64,000 nucleotides of DNA from Streptomyces kurssanovii (lineage in GTDB: Bacteria; Actinomycetota; Actinomycetes; Streptomycetales; Streptomycetaceae), in contig NZ_BMTN01000023.1 of the NCBI RefSeq assembly GCF_014649695.1, positions 1 through 64,000 on the forward strand. Direction: 5' to 3'. Positions 35,423 to 45,871 of this stretch are shown here, in pieces. Position 1 is the stretch's first letter, and every line of letters begins with the position of its first letter. The translations under genes were made by a program, and so were the position numbers. Under the pieces are notes generated by a model, which worked only from the letters and a program-made list of their open reading frames with translations, ran no database searches and was not told the DNA's origin.

Positions 35423-36646
35423 TCATTCTCCGGATCGTCCTTCCCCGTTGCCCGCCGTGGCCGGCGTGCTGGCGTCGAGGATGCCGGGCAGCGCGTGGAG
35501 GAACGCCTCGACTTCCGCGTCGGCGATGGTCAGTGCCGGCATGAGCCGTACGACATCGGGCGCGGGGGCGTTCACCAGGAACCCTGCATCCTGGGCCGCC
35601 TGCTGCACCTTCGGTGCGAGGGGCCCGGTGAGCACGATACCCAGCAGCAGGCCGCTGCCGCGGACGTGGGAGACCAGCGGATGACCGAGACCCTCGATTT
35701 CCTCACGCAGCTTCTCACCCAGCCGCTTGACGGTGTCGAGCGCTCCGTCGGCCGCCAGCGTGTCGAGGACGGCGAGTCCGGCCGCGCACGCGACCGGGTT
35801 CCCGCCGAACGTGGTGCCGTGGTGGCCGGGCTTCAGCAGCTCCGCCGCCTCACCGAAGACGACGGTCGCGCCGATGGGCAGCCCGCCGCCGAGGCCCTTC
35901 GCCAGCGTGACGATGTCGGGCTCGACGCCTTGGTGTGCCTGGTGTTCGAACCAGTGGCCGGTGCGTCCGATGCCGGTCTGGACCTCGTCGAGGACGAGCA
36001 GTGTGCCGGTGGCACGGGTGATCTCGCGTGCGGCCTCGAGGTAGCCCTTGGGCGGCACCACCACACCGTTCTCGCCCTGGATCGGCTCGATGATCACGAA
36101 GGCGGTGTCTTCGGTGACCGCGGCGCGCAGCGCCTCCGCGTCGCCGTACGGGACGTGCGTGACGTCCGACGGCAGAGGCAGGAACGGGTCCTGCTTCGCG
36201 GGCTGCCCGGTGAGCGCGAGAGCGCCCATCGTGCGTCCGTGGAACCCTCCGTCGGTGGCCACCATGTGCTTGCGGCCCGTCAGCCGGCCGATCTTGAAGG
36301 CGGCTTCGTTCGCCTCGGCGCCCGAGTTGGCGAAGTAGACCCTGCCCGGCCGCCCGAAGAGCTGGAGCAGCCGCTCTGCGAGGGCGACGGGCGGCTCCGC
36401 GACGTACAGGTTGGAGACGTGGCCGAGACGGGAGATCTGGCGGGTCACGGCCTCGACGACGGCGGGATGCGCGTGACCGAGCGCGTTGACGGCGATGCCG
36501 CCGACGAAGTCGGTGTACTCGGCGCCGTCCGCGTCCCAGACCTTGGAGCCCTCGCCGCGGACGAGCGACAGCTTCGGCGTGCCGTAGTTGTCGGACATGA
36601 CGCCCTGCCACCGCTGGGCGAGCTGCTCGTTCCCGTTGCCGCTCAT
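35423..36646 (-). CDS. argD: Acetylornithine aminotransferase
   Basis: 407 aa. PLP-dependent class-III aminotransferase: [16 protein letters not shown], then the PLP lysine in [33 protein letters not shown] is the cofactor phosphate site. It makes N-acetylornithine from N-acetylglutamate semialdehyde. ATG overlaps the argB stop (ATGA), so coupled translation is expected. Confidence 0.97.
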   Translation of the reverse strand: MSGNGNEQLAQRWQGVMSDNYGTPKLSLVRGEGSKVWDADGAEYTDFVGGIAVNALGHAHPAVVEAVTRQISRLGHVSNLYVAEPPVALAERLLQLFGRPGRVYFANSGAEANEAAFKIGRLTGRKHMVATDGGFHGRTMGALALTGQPAKQDPFLPLPSDVTHVPYGDAEALRAAVTEDTAFVIIEPIQGENGVVVPPKGYLEAAREITRATGTLLVLDEVQTGIGRTGHWFEHQAHQGVEPDIVTLAKGLGGGLPIGATVVFGEAAELLKPGHHGTTFGGNPVACAAGLAVLDTLAADGALDTVKRLGEKLREEIEGLGHPLVSHVRGSGLLLGIVLTGPLAPKVQQAAQDAGFLVNAPAPDVVRLMPALTIADAEVEAFLHALPGILDASTPATAGNGEGRSGE

Positions 36647-37544
36647 GCTTCCCCCTGTACCTCGTCGGGCACGACCATGGTGCCGATACCTTCGTCCGTG
36701 AAGATCTCCAGCAGGATCGAGTGCTGGACACGGCCGTCGATCACACGGGCGGTGTTGACCCCGTTGCGCACGGCGTGCAGGCAGCCCTCCATCTTGGGGA
36801 CCATGCCGCTGGACAGCTCGGGCAGCAGTTTCTCCAGCTGGGTGGCGGTGAGCCGGCTGATCACCTCGTCGCTGTCGGGCCAGTCCTCGTAGAGGCCCTC
36901 GACGTCGGTGAGGACCATCAGAGTCTCGGCGCCCAGCGCCGCAGCGAGTGCCGCAGCCGCCGTATCAGCATTGACGTTGTAGACATGTCCGTCGTCCTGT
37001 GAGCGCGCGATCGAGGAGATGACCGGGATCCGGCCGTCGGCGAGGAGCGCCGTGATGGCGCCGGTGTCGATCTCGGTGATCTCGCCGACCCGGCCGATGT
37101 CGACGAATTCGCCGTCGATATGCGGCTGGTGCTTGGTGGCGGTGATGGTGTGGGCGTCCTCGCCGGTGAGGCCGACGGCGAACGGGCCGTGCTGGTTGAG
37201 CAGGCCGACCAGTTCGCGCTGGACCTGTCCGGCCAGCACCATCCGTACGACGTCCATCGCCTCCGGGGTGGTGACCCGCAGCCCCGCCTTGAACTCGCTG
37301 ACCAGGCCGTGCCGGTCGAGCGCCGCGGAGATCTGTGGGCCGCCGCCGTGCACGACGACCGGCTTGAGGCCGGCGTGGCGCAGGAAGACGACGTCCTGGG
37401 CGAAGGCCGCCTTCAGGTCCTCGTCGATCATGGCGTTGCCGCCGAACTTGATGACGACGGTCTTGCCGTTGTGGCGTGTCAGCCACGGCAGCGCCTCGAT
37501 GAGGATCTGTGCCTTGGGCAGCGCGGTGTGCTTCCTGGTCGTGC

Positions 37545-37548
<4 letters not shown>
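36643..37548 (-). CDS. argB: N-acetylglutamate kinase
   Basis: 301 aa from ATG 37548, which overlaps the argJ stop in ATGA. Amino-acid kinase fold with [31 protein letters not shown] and [19 protein letters not shown]. It phosphorylates N-acetylglutamate; the length and C-terminal region match the arginine-inhibitable actinobacterial type, as expected where arginine feedback is needed. Confidence 0.96.
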
Positions 37549-39733
<2,185 letters not shown>

Positions 39734-39740
39734 TCATCGA

Positions 39741-39778
39741 TGGCATGACTATACGCAGCTATGCAGGTTTATGCAATC
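39741..39778 (-). promoter_or_regulatory. argC promoter and double ARG-box-like operator
   Basis: On the minus strand: -35 TTGCAT (39776-39771), 17-nt spacer, -10 TATAGT (39753-39748). The promoter lies inside two A/T-rich imperfect repeats: TATGCA units at 39760-39765 and 39770-39775 on the plus strand, and a second element at 39741-39757 with GCATGACTATACGCA. The arrangement resembles tandem ARG boxes contacted by an ArgR hexamer. Confidence 0.65.
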
Positions 39779-40074
39779 AGGTGGAGTACGCCGGCTGCTG
39801 TCGGAATTGAAACTGAGCGTGATAGTTGACCCCTGAGTGGGACGGTTGGTAGGCAAGCATTCCGCTTGGCCGCAGGGCATGGACGGGCTGACTCACATGT
39901 CTCCCTCGATCCCCCCTTCGGCCGCCTTCGTGAACGTGCTGAGTCGGTGGCCTGCCGAGCCGACTGGGGATCGTCCCTGGACCACGGACCCTACGATGTG
40001 GACCGGACGCCTCCCGACCATGGAATCGGAACGGAAACTACGGTGGCCCCCCTTCCGCCCGTCCATGGAGCAGC

Positions 40075-41025
40075 GTGCCGCCGTCTTTCGTCTACCGGAT
40101 CACCAAATACGCCCCCGCCGACCGCGACGAGCACGGCCACTACACCGGCGCCCAGGACACGGTCAGCGACCACGGACCCGTCGAAGCGGCGTACCTGGCA
40201 GCGATCGCCGCCTTCGCGGAGGTCTCGGACATCGATCGGCTGGAGATCCGCGGACCTGCGGTCACCGGCTTCGTCCACTTCGGCGTAGAGCCGCCAGTTG
40301 AGGGCCACGGCCTCGGCGGGCTTTTCCCGCCCGACCTCACCGGCTACCACGACGGGGCCGAGGTCTCCCTTGCGGTCGCCCTGGAACTCGTCCGGGCAAT
40401 GCTCCGCGACCAGGGCGCCTGGTGCCGGCTGGAGGTGGGGGATGCGTTCACCGTGCATGTCGGATGGGACCAGTACCTCTACGTGGGCAGCGACCGGCCC
40501 TGCGCGGACGCCGTGGCCCGTACACGGGAGCTCGGCCTCTTCCCGGAACCGCTGACGGCCTCGCCCTATGCGGCTGAGTTCGACGAAGCGGAAGTGACGG
40601 AGCCGGCCGACGAGGACTTCTGGACGCGAGTGCGCACCGCGCTTGCCTCACAACAGACGTTGCTCCTCGAGGAGGCCTACGTCCGCAACGCCGCACGCTG
40701 GCACCGCCTCACGCCGGAGAACCTCGACACAGTGCGCGCCGGTCTCGGCCCGCGCGCTTTGCTGACCGTCTGGCCCGACCTGACCCCGGACGTCGACGCC
40801 GTCCTCGCGGCGCTGCCGGAGGAGGGAGCCGTGGCGTTCGTCTGGGAGGCGCAGGACGGGATGTTCAGCCACGCGATCGTCGACGACACCGAGTACCAGG
40901 AGCTCGCCGCCCAAGTGGCCGATGCGCGAGCGGCCTGCGTCCTGCCCCTGTATCTCGACGAACGCCACCCACTGCTCTGCGCTGTCCTGCCGGACAGCGA
41001 CGGCGTGCTGCGCGCCCGATGGTGA
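40075..41025 (+). CDS. Hypothetical protein
   Basis: 316 aa from GTG 40075 with GGAG 5-6 nt upstream. No signal peptide or membrane helix. The N-terminal part (FVYRITKYAPADRDEHGHYTGAQDTVSDHGPVEAAYLAAI) and the central VHVGWDQYLYVGSDRPCADAVARTRELGLFPEPLTASPYA look like a compact alpha/beta fold; the C-terminal part (about 195-310) includes a helical stretch and FVWEAQDGMFSHAIVDDTEYQEL. I do not recognise a named domain. I recall similar Streptomyces proteins being called RNA-binding, without support I can check. Confidence 0.6.
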   Translation: MPPSFVYRITKYAPADRDEHGHYTGAQDTVSDHGPVEAAYLAAIAAFAEVSDIDRLEIRGPAVTGFVHFGVEPPVEGHGLGGLFPPDLTGYHDGAEVSLAVALELVRAMLRDQGAWCRLEVGDAFTVHVGWDQYLYVGSDRPCADAVARTRELGLFPEPLTASPYAAEFDEAEVTEPADEDFWTRVRTALASQQTLLLEEAYVRNAARWHRLTPENLDTVRAGLGPRALLTVWPDLTPDVDAVLAALPEEGAVAFVWEAQDGMFSHAIVDDTEYQELAAQVADARAACVLPLYLDERHPLLCAVLPDSDGVLRARW

Positions 41026-41160
41026 CCCGGTTCGCGCGGGACAGCCGGTGCTGTGCATTGAAATTGTCCTGACAGGCCAGGCCCCGCGCTCAGTCACAGG
41101 TGGACGTGAGGAGTTCCTCGCCCGAGGTGGTTCCGGCGCCTGTCGCTGGGCTCCAGCGTC

Positions 41161-41229
41161 ATGACCAGTGATCTCGGTTTCACCTGCACGTGCTGCGGGG
41201 CCCAGCACCTTGAACTGCCGATGAATTAG
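41161..41229 (+). pseudogene. Truncated DUF2199-like gene (N-terminal 22 codons)
   Basis: ATG 41161 encodes MTSDLGFTCTCCGAQHLELPMN then TAG. FTC-x-CC-G-x-x-H-x-x-LP is the zinc-knuckle-like start of DUF2199 proteins, which are normally over 100 aa. The homology-like sequence ends where other unrelated sequence begins, so it is a 5' remnant. Confidence 0.55.
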
Positions 41230-41271
41230 AGGTCGCGCGGATAGGCGCGGTCGGGGACGTCGGCAACAGTA

Positions 41272-41335
41272 CGGGCACAGGTCCCGGTGATCATGGAGTT
41301 GCGACGTTCTGTGATCACTGGGAAGACCTGTGCCC
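41272..41335. repeat. Long imperfect inverted repeat, likely mobile-element remnant
   Basis: Arms CGGGCACAGGTC-CCGGTGATCA (41272-41293) and TGATCACTGGGAAGACCTGTGCCCG (41311-41335); 12 bp outer and 8-9 bp inner matches with a short loop. It resembles an IS end region or a recombination product and lies between two gene remnants. Confidence 0.4.
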
Positions 41336-41545
41336 GCGCTTCGAGGATGCGGCCGGATGGCGGGACCGCCTGTCGACCGTGGCGGCCGCCCCTGCCGACC
41401 GCGGCGATCTCCGGCCGCGCTCATCCGCCCCGACGGCATCGTCGCCTGGGCCGCCGCCCCGGGCCTGCCCGCAGACACCGCAGCTCTGGCGACCGCGCTG
41501 CGCACCTGGCTCGGCGAACCGCACACACGTATGCCGAACGGCCAA
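41336..41545 (+). pseudogene. FAD-dependent monooxygenase, C-terminal remnant with frameshift
   Basis: Two frames give successive pieces of the same family: FEDAAGWRDRLSTVAAAPADRG (in one frame, to about 41410) and, after a one-base shift, AALIRPDGIVAWAAAPGLPADTAALATALRTWLGE. The phrase LIRPDG-hydrophobic-VAW followed by an LRTWLG helix is the C-terminus of aromatic-ring hydroxylases/polyketide monooxygenases (PHBH fold). The rest of the gene is missing. Confidence 0.55.
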
Positions 41546-41716
41546 CAAGGTGAACCTGGCCAACCTGCAGGCAGGAAAAGCACCGGACAACGCAGAGGGG
41601 AGGTCTGATTGTGTGCGATCCACTCTGACGGCCGGTTCGGCACAGATCTGCCCTGATGCTGCCGAAAGACCACCCCGCCTCCGCACCGGCAAAACATCCG
41701 AGGAGCAGGAACGACG

Positions 41717-43213
41717 ATGGCACCCGATCCGACAACCGCCCAGGTGACCATGACCCTGGCTGCCCTTGCAGCCACCGGGGCCACCCCGCGTCCGTCCGGG
41801 GAAACCCCGCAACAACAGACCGAACGAATCCTCACCGGCATCAACGCGCAACTGAGCGATCCCAGCCTTGCGACGCAGGGCGCGTGGAAGCTGGTGTGGC
41901 TCGCCCTGAGCGAGGCCAACGCGAATATGGCCTACATCGCACGGAGCACCAACGGCTCGAACGAGTTCGCCGTCGTCGCTCGCGGAACGGACGCCGATCT
42001 GACCGACATCCTCGAGGACCTGGAGGTCGGCACAGTCGTCCCGTTCCCCGAAAGCGGATCGCCGAAGCCCATCGCCGTTTCCAAGGGGGCGATGGATGCG
42101 TTCAAACGGGTTGTCAACGCCCGCTCGATCGCCTCACCCTCCCCGAACGTCACGCTCGCTCAGGCGCTCACCGCCGCACTCAACTCGGCGCCCTCCTCGC
42201 CGCAGCCGACCGTCTATCTGACCGGTCACAGCCTGGGCGGTTGCATCGCCACCATGCTCGCGCCGTACCTGCAGGCACAGACCTGGCCGAAACAGCCGAA
42301 GTTCGCGGTGATCACCTATGCCGCTCCCACCGCCGGCGTACAGAGCTTCGTCGACTACTTCGACTCCGTGCCGTGGGTCATGGACGAGCGCCACAACAAC
42401 GCCTACGACCTGGTACCGCACGCGTGGGCCGATCTCGACACCACCGCCGACTGGTACCCGAGCCCGGGACCGCAGGCGACCGAAGAAGTGAAGCTGCTCA
42501 TCGGGGCGATCTCCAAGCGCACCAAGGGCAACGTCTACGTCCAGCCCGGCACGCTCTGCCCGATGAACACCAGCTACACGAGCCTTGCCAAGAACCTGGT
42601 CAACAAGACCACCCAGGACTTCCTCGGCCAGGTCGCCTTCCAGCACGCCAACTCCACCTACCTGGACCTGGTGGGAGCGCCTGCCGTCCCTTCCGCACCG
42701 GTGGTGACCGACGTGACCCCCACCTTCGGCGAACCAGGCGCCACGGTGACCATCAACGGCACCGGTTTCAGTAAGGACAGCATGGTCGACTTCGGCCACT
42801 TCGCCTGCCCCACGCGCAACATCGACTCCGACAGCAGGATCACCGCTAAGGTCCCCAACGGAACCGGCGTCGTCCACGTCCGCGTCACCAACACCCTCGG
42901 CACCTCCCCGGCCGTCGCGATGGGGCAGTTCGCCTATGGCGGACCCGCACCTGTGGTGGTCAGTGCGGTCAGCCCGACCAGCGGAAAGGTCGGCACCCTG
43001 GTCACCATCAGCGGCTCGGGCTTCGCCGATGGCGCCACCGTGCACTTCAAGGACAAGGCATCCGATTCGGTCAAGTTCGTCTCCACCGGCCAGATCACCG
43101 CAACCGCGCCCGGTCAGCTCGACGATCACCAGACGGTGAACATCACCGTGACGGTCGGCAAGGCCACCTCTCCCACCAGCCCGGCCGACGAGTTCACCTA
43201 CACCGGACGGTAG
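41717..43213 (+). CDS. Class-3 lipase with two IPT/TIG domains
   Basis: 498 aa. Residues about 25-310 form an alpha/beta-hydrolase (lipase class 3): AFVAVR-like FAVVARGTDADLTDILEDLEV, the nucleophile elbow GHSLGG (Ser172) and a later Asp-His region (DLVPHAWADLD). Two IPT/TIG immunoglobulin-like domains follow at about 320-400 (DVTPTFGEPGATVTINGTGF) and 405-495 (AVSPTSGKVGTLVTISGSGF). No signal peptide is visible, which is odd for a TIG-bearing hydrolase. Base composition and Asn/Ser/Thr content are higher than in neighbouring genes, and it sits among decayed remnants, pointing to acquired DNA. Substrate unknown. Confidence 0.85.
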   Translation: MAPDPTTAQVTMTLAALAATGATPRPSGETPQQQTERILTGINAQLSDPSLATQGAWKLVWLALSEANANMAYIARSTNGSNEFAVVARGTDADLTDILEDLEVGTVVPFPESGSPKPIAVSKGAMDAFKRVVNARSIASPSPNVTLAQALTAALNSAPSSPQPTVYLTGHSLGGCIATMLAPYLQAQTWPKQPKFAVITYAAPTAGVQSFVDYFDSVPWVMDERHNNAYDLVPHAWADLDTTADWYPSPGPQATEEVKLLIGAISKRTKGNVYVQPGTLCPMNTSYTSLAKNLVNKTTQDFLGQVAFQHANSTYLDLVGAPAVPSAPVVTDVTPTFGEPGATVTINGTGFSKDSMVDFGHFACPTRNIDSDSRITAKVPNGTGVVHVRVTNTLGTSPAVAMGQFAYGGPAPVVVSAVSPTSGKVGTLVTISGSGFADGATVHFKDKASDSVKFVSTGQITATAPGQLDDHQTVNITVTVGKATSPTSPADEFTYTGR

Positions 43214-43659
43214 CGTCCGCCCGCCCCGTTCCCGGGGTGGCCCTTCGAGCAGCCCCGGGCCCTTGCCGCTGACCGGTCGAACCGTGCCCGGGCGAGGGAT
43301 CGCCGCAGGACCGTTCACCCTGCGGCGAGCAGGCCACGGAGCTGTGCGGCACGGCGAGCAGCTGCCGGGCGACCAGGTGTCAGGAGCCGAGCCCCGCCGC
43401 CAGATCAGGTTGTGGTCGAGCTCGGCGGAGCCGCCGTAGGGGTCGTCGCAGACCGCGTTGCGGTTGGCCGCGGCGACCCCCGCCGGACTGACCGCACTCC
43501 ACCGGGTCACCAGGGCGCGCAGGCCCGGGGCATGCGCCTCGGTCCGGCCGAGCACCCGCTCCACATAGCCCGCGACCAGCCGCTCGTCGCCCACCCCGCC
43601 GAGACGTCCAGCTCGCCCGCGGCATCGGACGACGGCGCGAACGGAACCTCGTCCGGCGG
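43214..43659. other. Gap with possible decayed minus-strand coding sequence
   Basis: No intact gene. Two minus-strand frames join near 43600 (DERLVAGYVERVLGRTEAHAPG then ALVTRWSAVSPAGVAAANRNAVCDD) as if one frame-shifted gene of unknown family. The 5' part overlaps the transposase remnant in another frame. Confidence 0.3.
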
Positions 43660-44006
43660 TTCGGGCGTTCGTCCCAGCGGTGAGTTATCCATGCTCGCCG
43701 GATCAGGCTGCGCACGGTGATGATCGTCTCGGTGAGGTCAAAGAATGCGTCAACGACGGTGGCGCGCCGCTCGTGGCAGCGGGCGAGCCGGTGGAAGGCG
43801 TTCTGTCAGGCGTGGGTGCGCTCGACGTGCCAGCGCCGGCTGGCCTGGATGGGTGCCTTCTCCGCTTTGTGCGCGATGCGGCCGTGGAGGCCGCGTTCGG
43901 ATTCATGATCGGCCCCGACCGCGCACTCGGGATCGACGCCTACTGCTGGACACCTCTGTATGCCGGCACAGACGGATGAGTGGAGCCCTTGGCGCTCGCC
44001 GCTCAT
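43660..44006 (-). pseudogene. IS5-family transposase remnant (C-terminal part)
   Basis: The minus-strand frame reads ERGLHGRIAHKAEKAPIQASRRWHVERTHA, a TGA at about 43808-43806, then QNAFHRLARCHERRATVVDAF, DLTETIITVRSLIRRAWITHRWDERPNRR. This is the C-terminal catalytic part of IS5 transposases (PIQ-x4-W-x-VERT-x-A/SW, catalytic Glu in VERT; IRRAW-x4-RWD end). A tryptophan codon has become TGA, and the N-terminal catalytic part is missing. Confidence 0.75.
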
Positions 44007-44486
44007 GCCACTCGCTGGGCCAAAGCCGTCACAAGGATCAAGGGCAAGGCCGTCACTTTATTGGACCTCGGGGTGCTACGAGCCGGTGCCGACACACCTC
44101 AATGCCACGAAGCCCACATGTAGGAAGGCCTCGACGGGTGAGGGGTCCACGGCGGCTGGCCGTCAGCGCCGCCGGACCTGAGCACCCATTTCGCTGGACC
44201 GGCCAGACTTGGAGCACGGCGGCCCGCGAACCCGGCGGTCGCGGGCCGGCGCCCGCGTGTCCGGAGCCATCTTGATCACTTGGCTTCGCGTCGGCGGCGG
44301 CCGCCGCGAAAACCGGTGGAGCAGCGTCGCTGTGCGCCATTACCGTGCTGCCCGACCAAGTCGTCTGGGCAAGGACGTGCCGTTGTACACCATGTGAGAC
44401 CTCCCGAGCGCTGATTCGTCGCGCGTCGCGCATGTGCGCCGCGCTGCTTTTTGCTGCGGACTTCTCACTGAAACCGGTGTACTTCT
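44007..44486. other. Gap upstream of DUF1062 gene
   Basis: Nothing recognisable. Short ORFs in this stretch lack ribosome-binding sites and consistent composition. It probably contains further decayed mobile DNA and the promoter of the DUF1062 gene. Confidence 0.4.
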
Positions 44487-45035
44487 GTGCTCAATATCTG
44501 GGTGGTCGCGCCCACCTGCCTGCCGCTCGTTCTCCGCCGTTGCCACACGTGCGCGTCCGAGCGCTTCCGGACAAGCGGTAAATTCCGCGTCAACGCACAC
44601 CACAAGCTCATCGACGCCTGGCTTCTCGCGCTCTGTACCGCTTGCGGGGAAACCACGAAGCTCACGGTCCTGGAGCGCATGCATGTGCGCTCCGTACGGC
44701 CTGAGCTGCTGGACCGGCTGCATGACAACGACCCTGGCCTGGCAGCCGAGTTGCTCCAGGACCCCGTCGTGCGGCGCCGTAATCGCATCGCTCTCGACTG
44801 GGACAACGCCTGGCGCCTCGACACCGGCGGACCGGATCACCTCGACCGCGAGGTGATCGACGTCTCGGTGCGCTTCGCCGCGCGGATCCCGGTCCGGCCG
44901 GTGCGACTGATCGCCGAAGGCTGTGGTCTTGCACGGGCCGAGGTCGAGAGACTGATCACGGACGGGAGACTCGTGGCGGCGGTCCGGCTGAGCGGCAAGC
45001 TCTCCGGCGACTTCACCTTCACGCTCAAGCGCTGA
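44487..45035 (+). CDS. DUF1062 protein
   Basis: 182 aa from GTG 44487 (ribosome-binding site weak). LPLVLRRCHTCASERFRTSGKFRVNAHHKLIDAWLLALCTACGET carries the two CxxC knuckles and GKFRVN-A-x-K motif of the DUF1062 family, which probably binds zinc. The second half (about 115-180) has VRPVRLIAEGCGLARAEVERLITDGRL, S4/HTH-like. Function unknown; this family is scattered in bacteria. It survives intact amid mobile-element debris. Confidence 0.82.
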   Translation: MLNIWVVAPTCLPLVLRRCHTCASERFRTSGKFRVNAHHKLIDAWLLALCTACGETTKLTVLERMHVRSVRPELLDRLHDNDPGLAAELLQDPVVRRRNRIALDWDNAWRLDTGGPDHLDREVIDVSVRFAARIPVRPVRLIAEGCGLARAEVERLITDGRLVAAVRLSGKLSGDFTFTLKR

Positions 45036-45051
45036 GCTCTCCTCGGGCCCA

Positions 45052-45084
45052 GGGGCCTGTCCGGCACGATCCGCCGGACAGGCC
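45052..45084. repeat. Back-to-back IS5 terminal repeats without an element
   Basis: GGGGCCTGTCCGGC (45052-45065) faces GATCCGCCGGACAGGCC (45068-45084). Both match the ends of the IS at 33929-34879 (GGGSCTGTCCGGCGGATC), but no transposase lies between. It may be an excision scar or a fused-end remnant, and it would also act as a hairpin terminator for the DUF1062 gene. Confidence 0.55.
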
Positions 45085-45317
45085 TTGATCGCCTTTCCGG
45101 GCCCCTGTCCGTGTTCTTCGACGTGGCGTACCAGGCGTCGTGGGTACGGCTGGTGGATCGCGACCAGTCGCTGCGGGGCAACAGCGCGCTCGAAGGCAGT
45201 CGGTCGGCTGTGCAGATCGGCATGCTGCTGTCGCCGGCGCTGATGGCCCTGTCCCTGCTCACCCGCGTGGGACGGACGCTTCCCGCACCTCCGGAGACTC
45301 CCGTCCCGTCTGCGTGA
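45084..45317 (+). pseudogene. MFS transporter fragment
   Basis: Frame reads GPLSVFFDVAYQASWVRLVDRDQSLRGNSALEGSRSAVQIG, a hallmark internal segment of MFS permeases of the multidrug type (FFDVAYQ, GNS-x-LEGSRS-x-AQI), then runs directly into a C-terminal-like LSPALMALSLLTRVGRTLPAPPE and stops. The N-terminus and most helices are missing, so it is a deletion remnant next to the IS scar. Confidence 0.7.
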
Positions 45318-45370
45318 GGACGTCCGTCGCCGCGAGCAGCCGACACAACGCCGGGGGCCGTGGCAGCGGT

Positions 45371-45871
45371 TCACGCCAGGGTGACGTGCATGCCGCCCTC
45401 GGCCAGGACCTCCAGGACCTCCAGGACCTCGGCGAGGAGGTCGTAGCGTTCACCCTCCGGTGTCAGTACCTGGGACAGGTGCTCGCGTGCCGTCACGGCG
45501 TCCCGCCACAGCAAGGTGGCGGGAGCGGTGTAACCGAAGGTGCCGCGCAGGCGGTCGTCGAGCGCGGCGAGGCAGCCGCCGAAGTAGCCGCCCGGACCGT
45601 TGACCGCCTCGCCGAGCGCCAGGTAGAGCCCCGGTTCGTCGGTGATGTGCCGGCCGTCCAGTTCGTAGGCGTGACCGGCCGGCCGGGCGCGGTCCGCACG
45701 CCGGCAACCCCTCTCCCGGACGAGATCGTGCCAGGCCCCGCGCCGCCGGGTGTCCAGGCCGGCCCAGGCGCCCAAGGCGTCCGGCGGCCCGGCGAGCCAC
45801 CGCTCCCAGACGGGCCGGGCGTACGGGGGGACGGACGCGAAGTGCTCCCCGTCGAGCTCCAGGTCGATCAG
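45371..45871 (-). CDS. Barstar-domain protein
   Basis: About 166 aa. Residues about 65-135 match barstar: AYELDGRHITDEPGLYLALGEAVNGPGGYFGGCLAALDDRL, and LLWRDAVTAREHL after it. The N-terminal 60 residues (LIDLELDGEHFASVPPYARPVWERWLAGPPDALGAWAGLDT) form a second compact part. No ATG/GTG lies near the start; a CTG at 45871 overlaps the upstream EamA stop as CTGA with GGCGGA just upstream, and is my best guess. Barstar proteins inhibit barnase-type RNases, but no RNase gene is adjacent, so its partner is not known. Confidence 0.7.
   Translation of the reverse strand: MIDLELDGEHFASVPPYARPVWERWLAGPPDALGAWAGLDTRRRGAWHDLVRERGCRRADRARPAGHAYELDGRHITDEPGLYLALGEAVNGPGGYFGGCLAALDDRLRGTFGYTAPATLLWRDAVTAREHLSQVLTPEGERYDLLAEVLEVLEVLAEGGMHVTLA

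Noticed and set aside
43412-43720. Plus-strand 102-codon ORF as a real gene
   Set aside because: It overlaps the transposase remnant and other decayed frames and lacks a ribosome-binding site and family.
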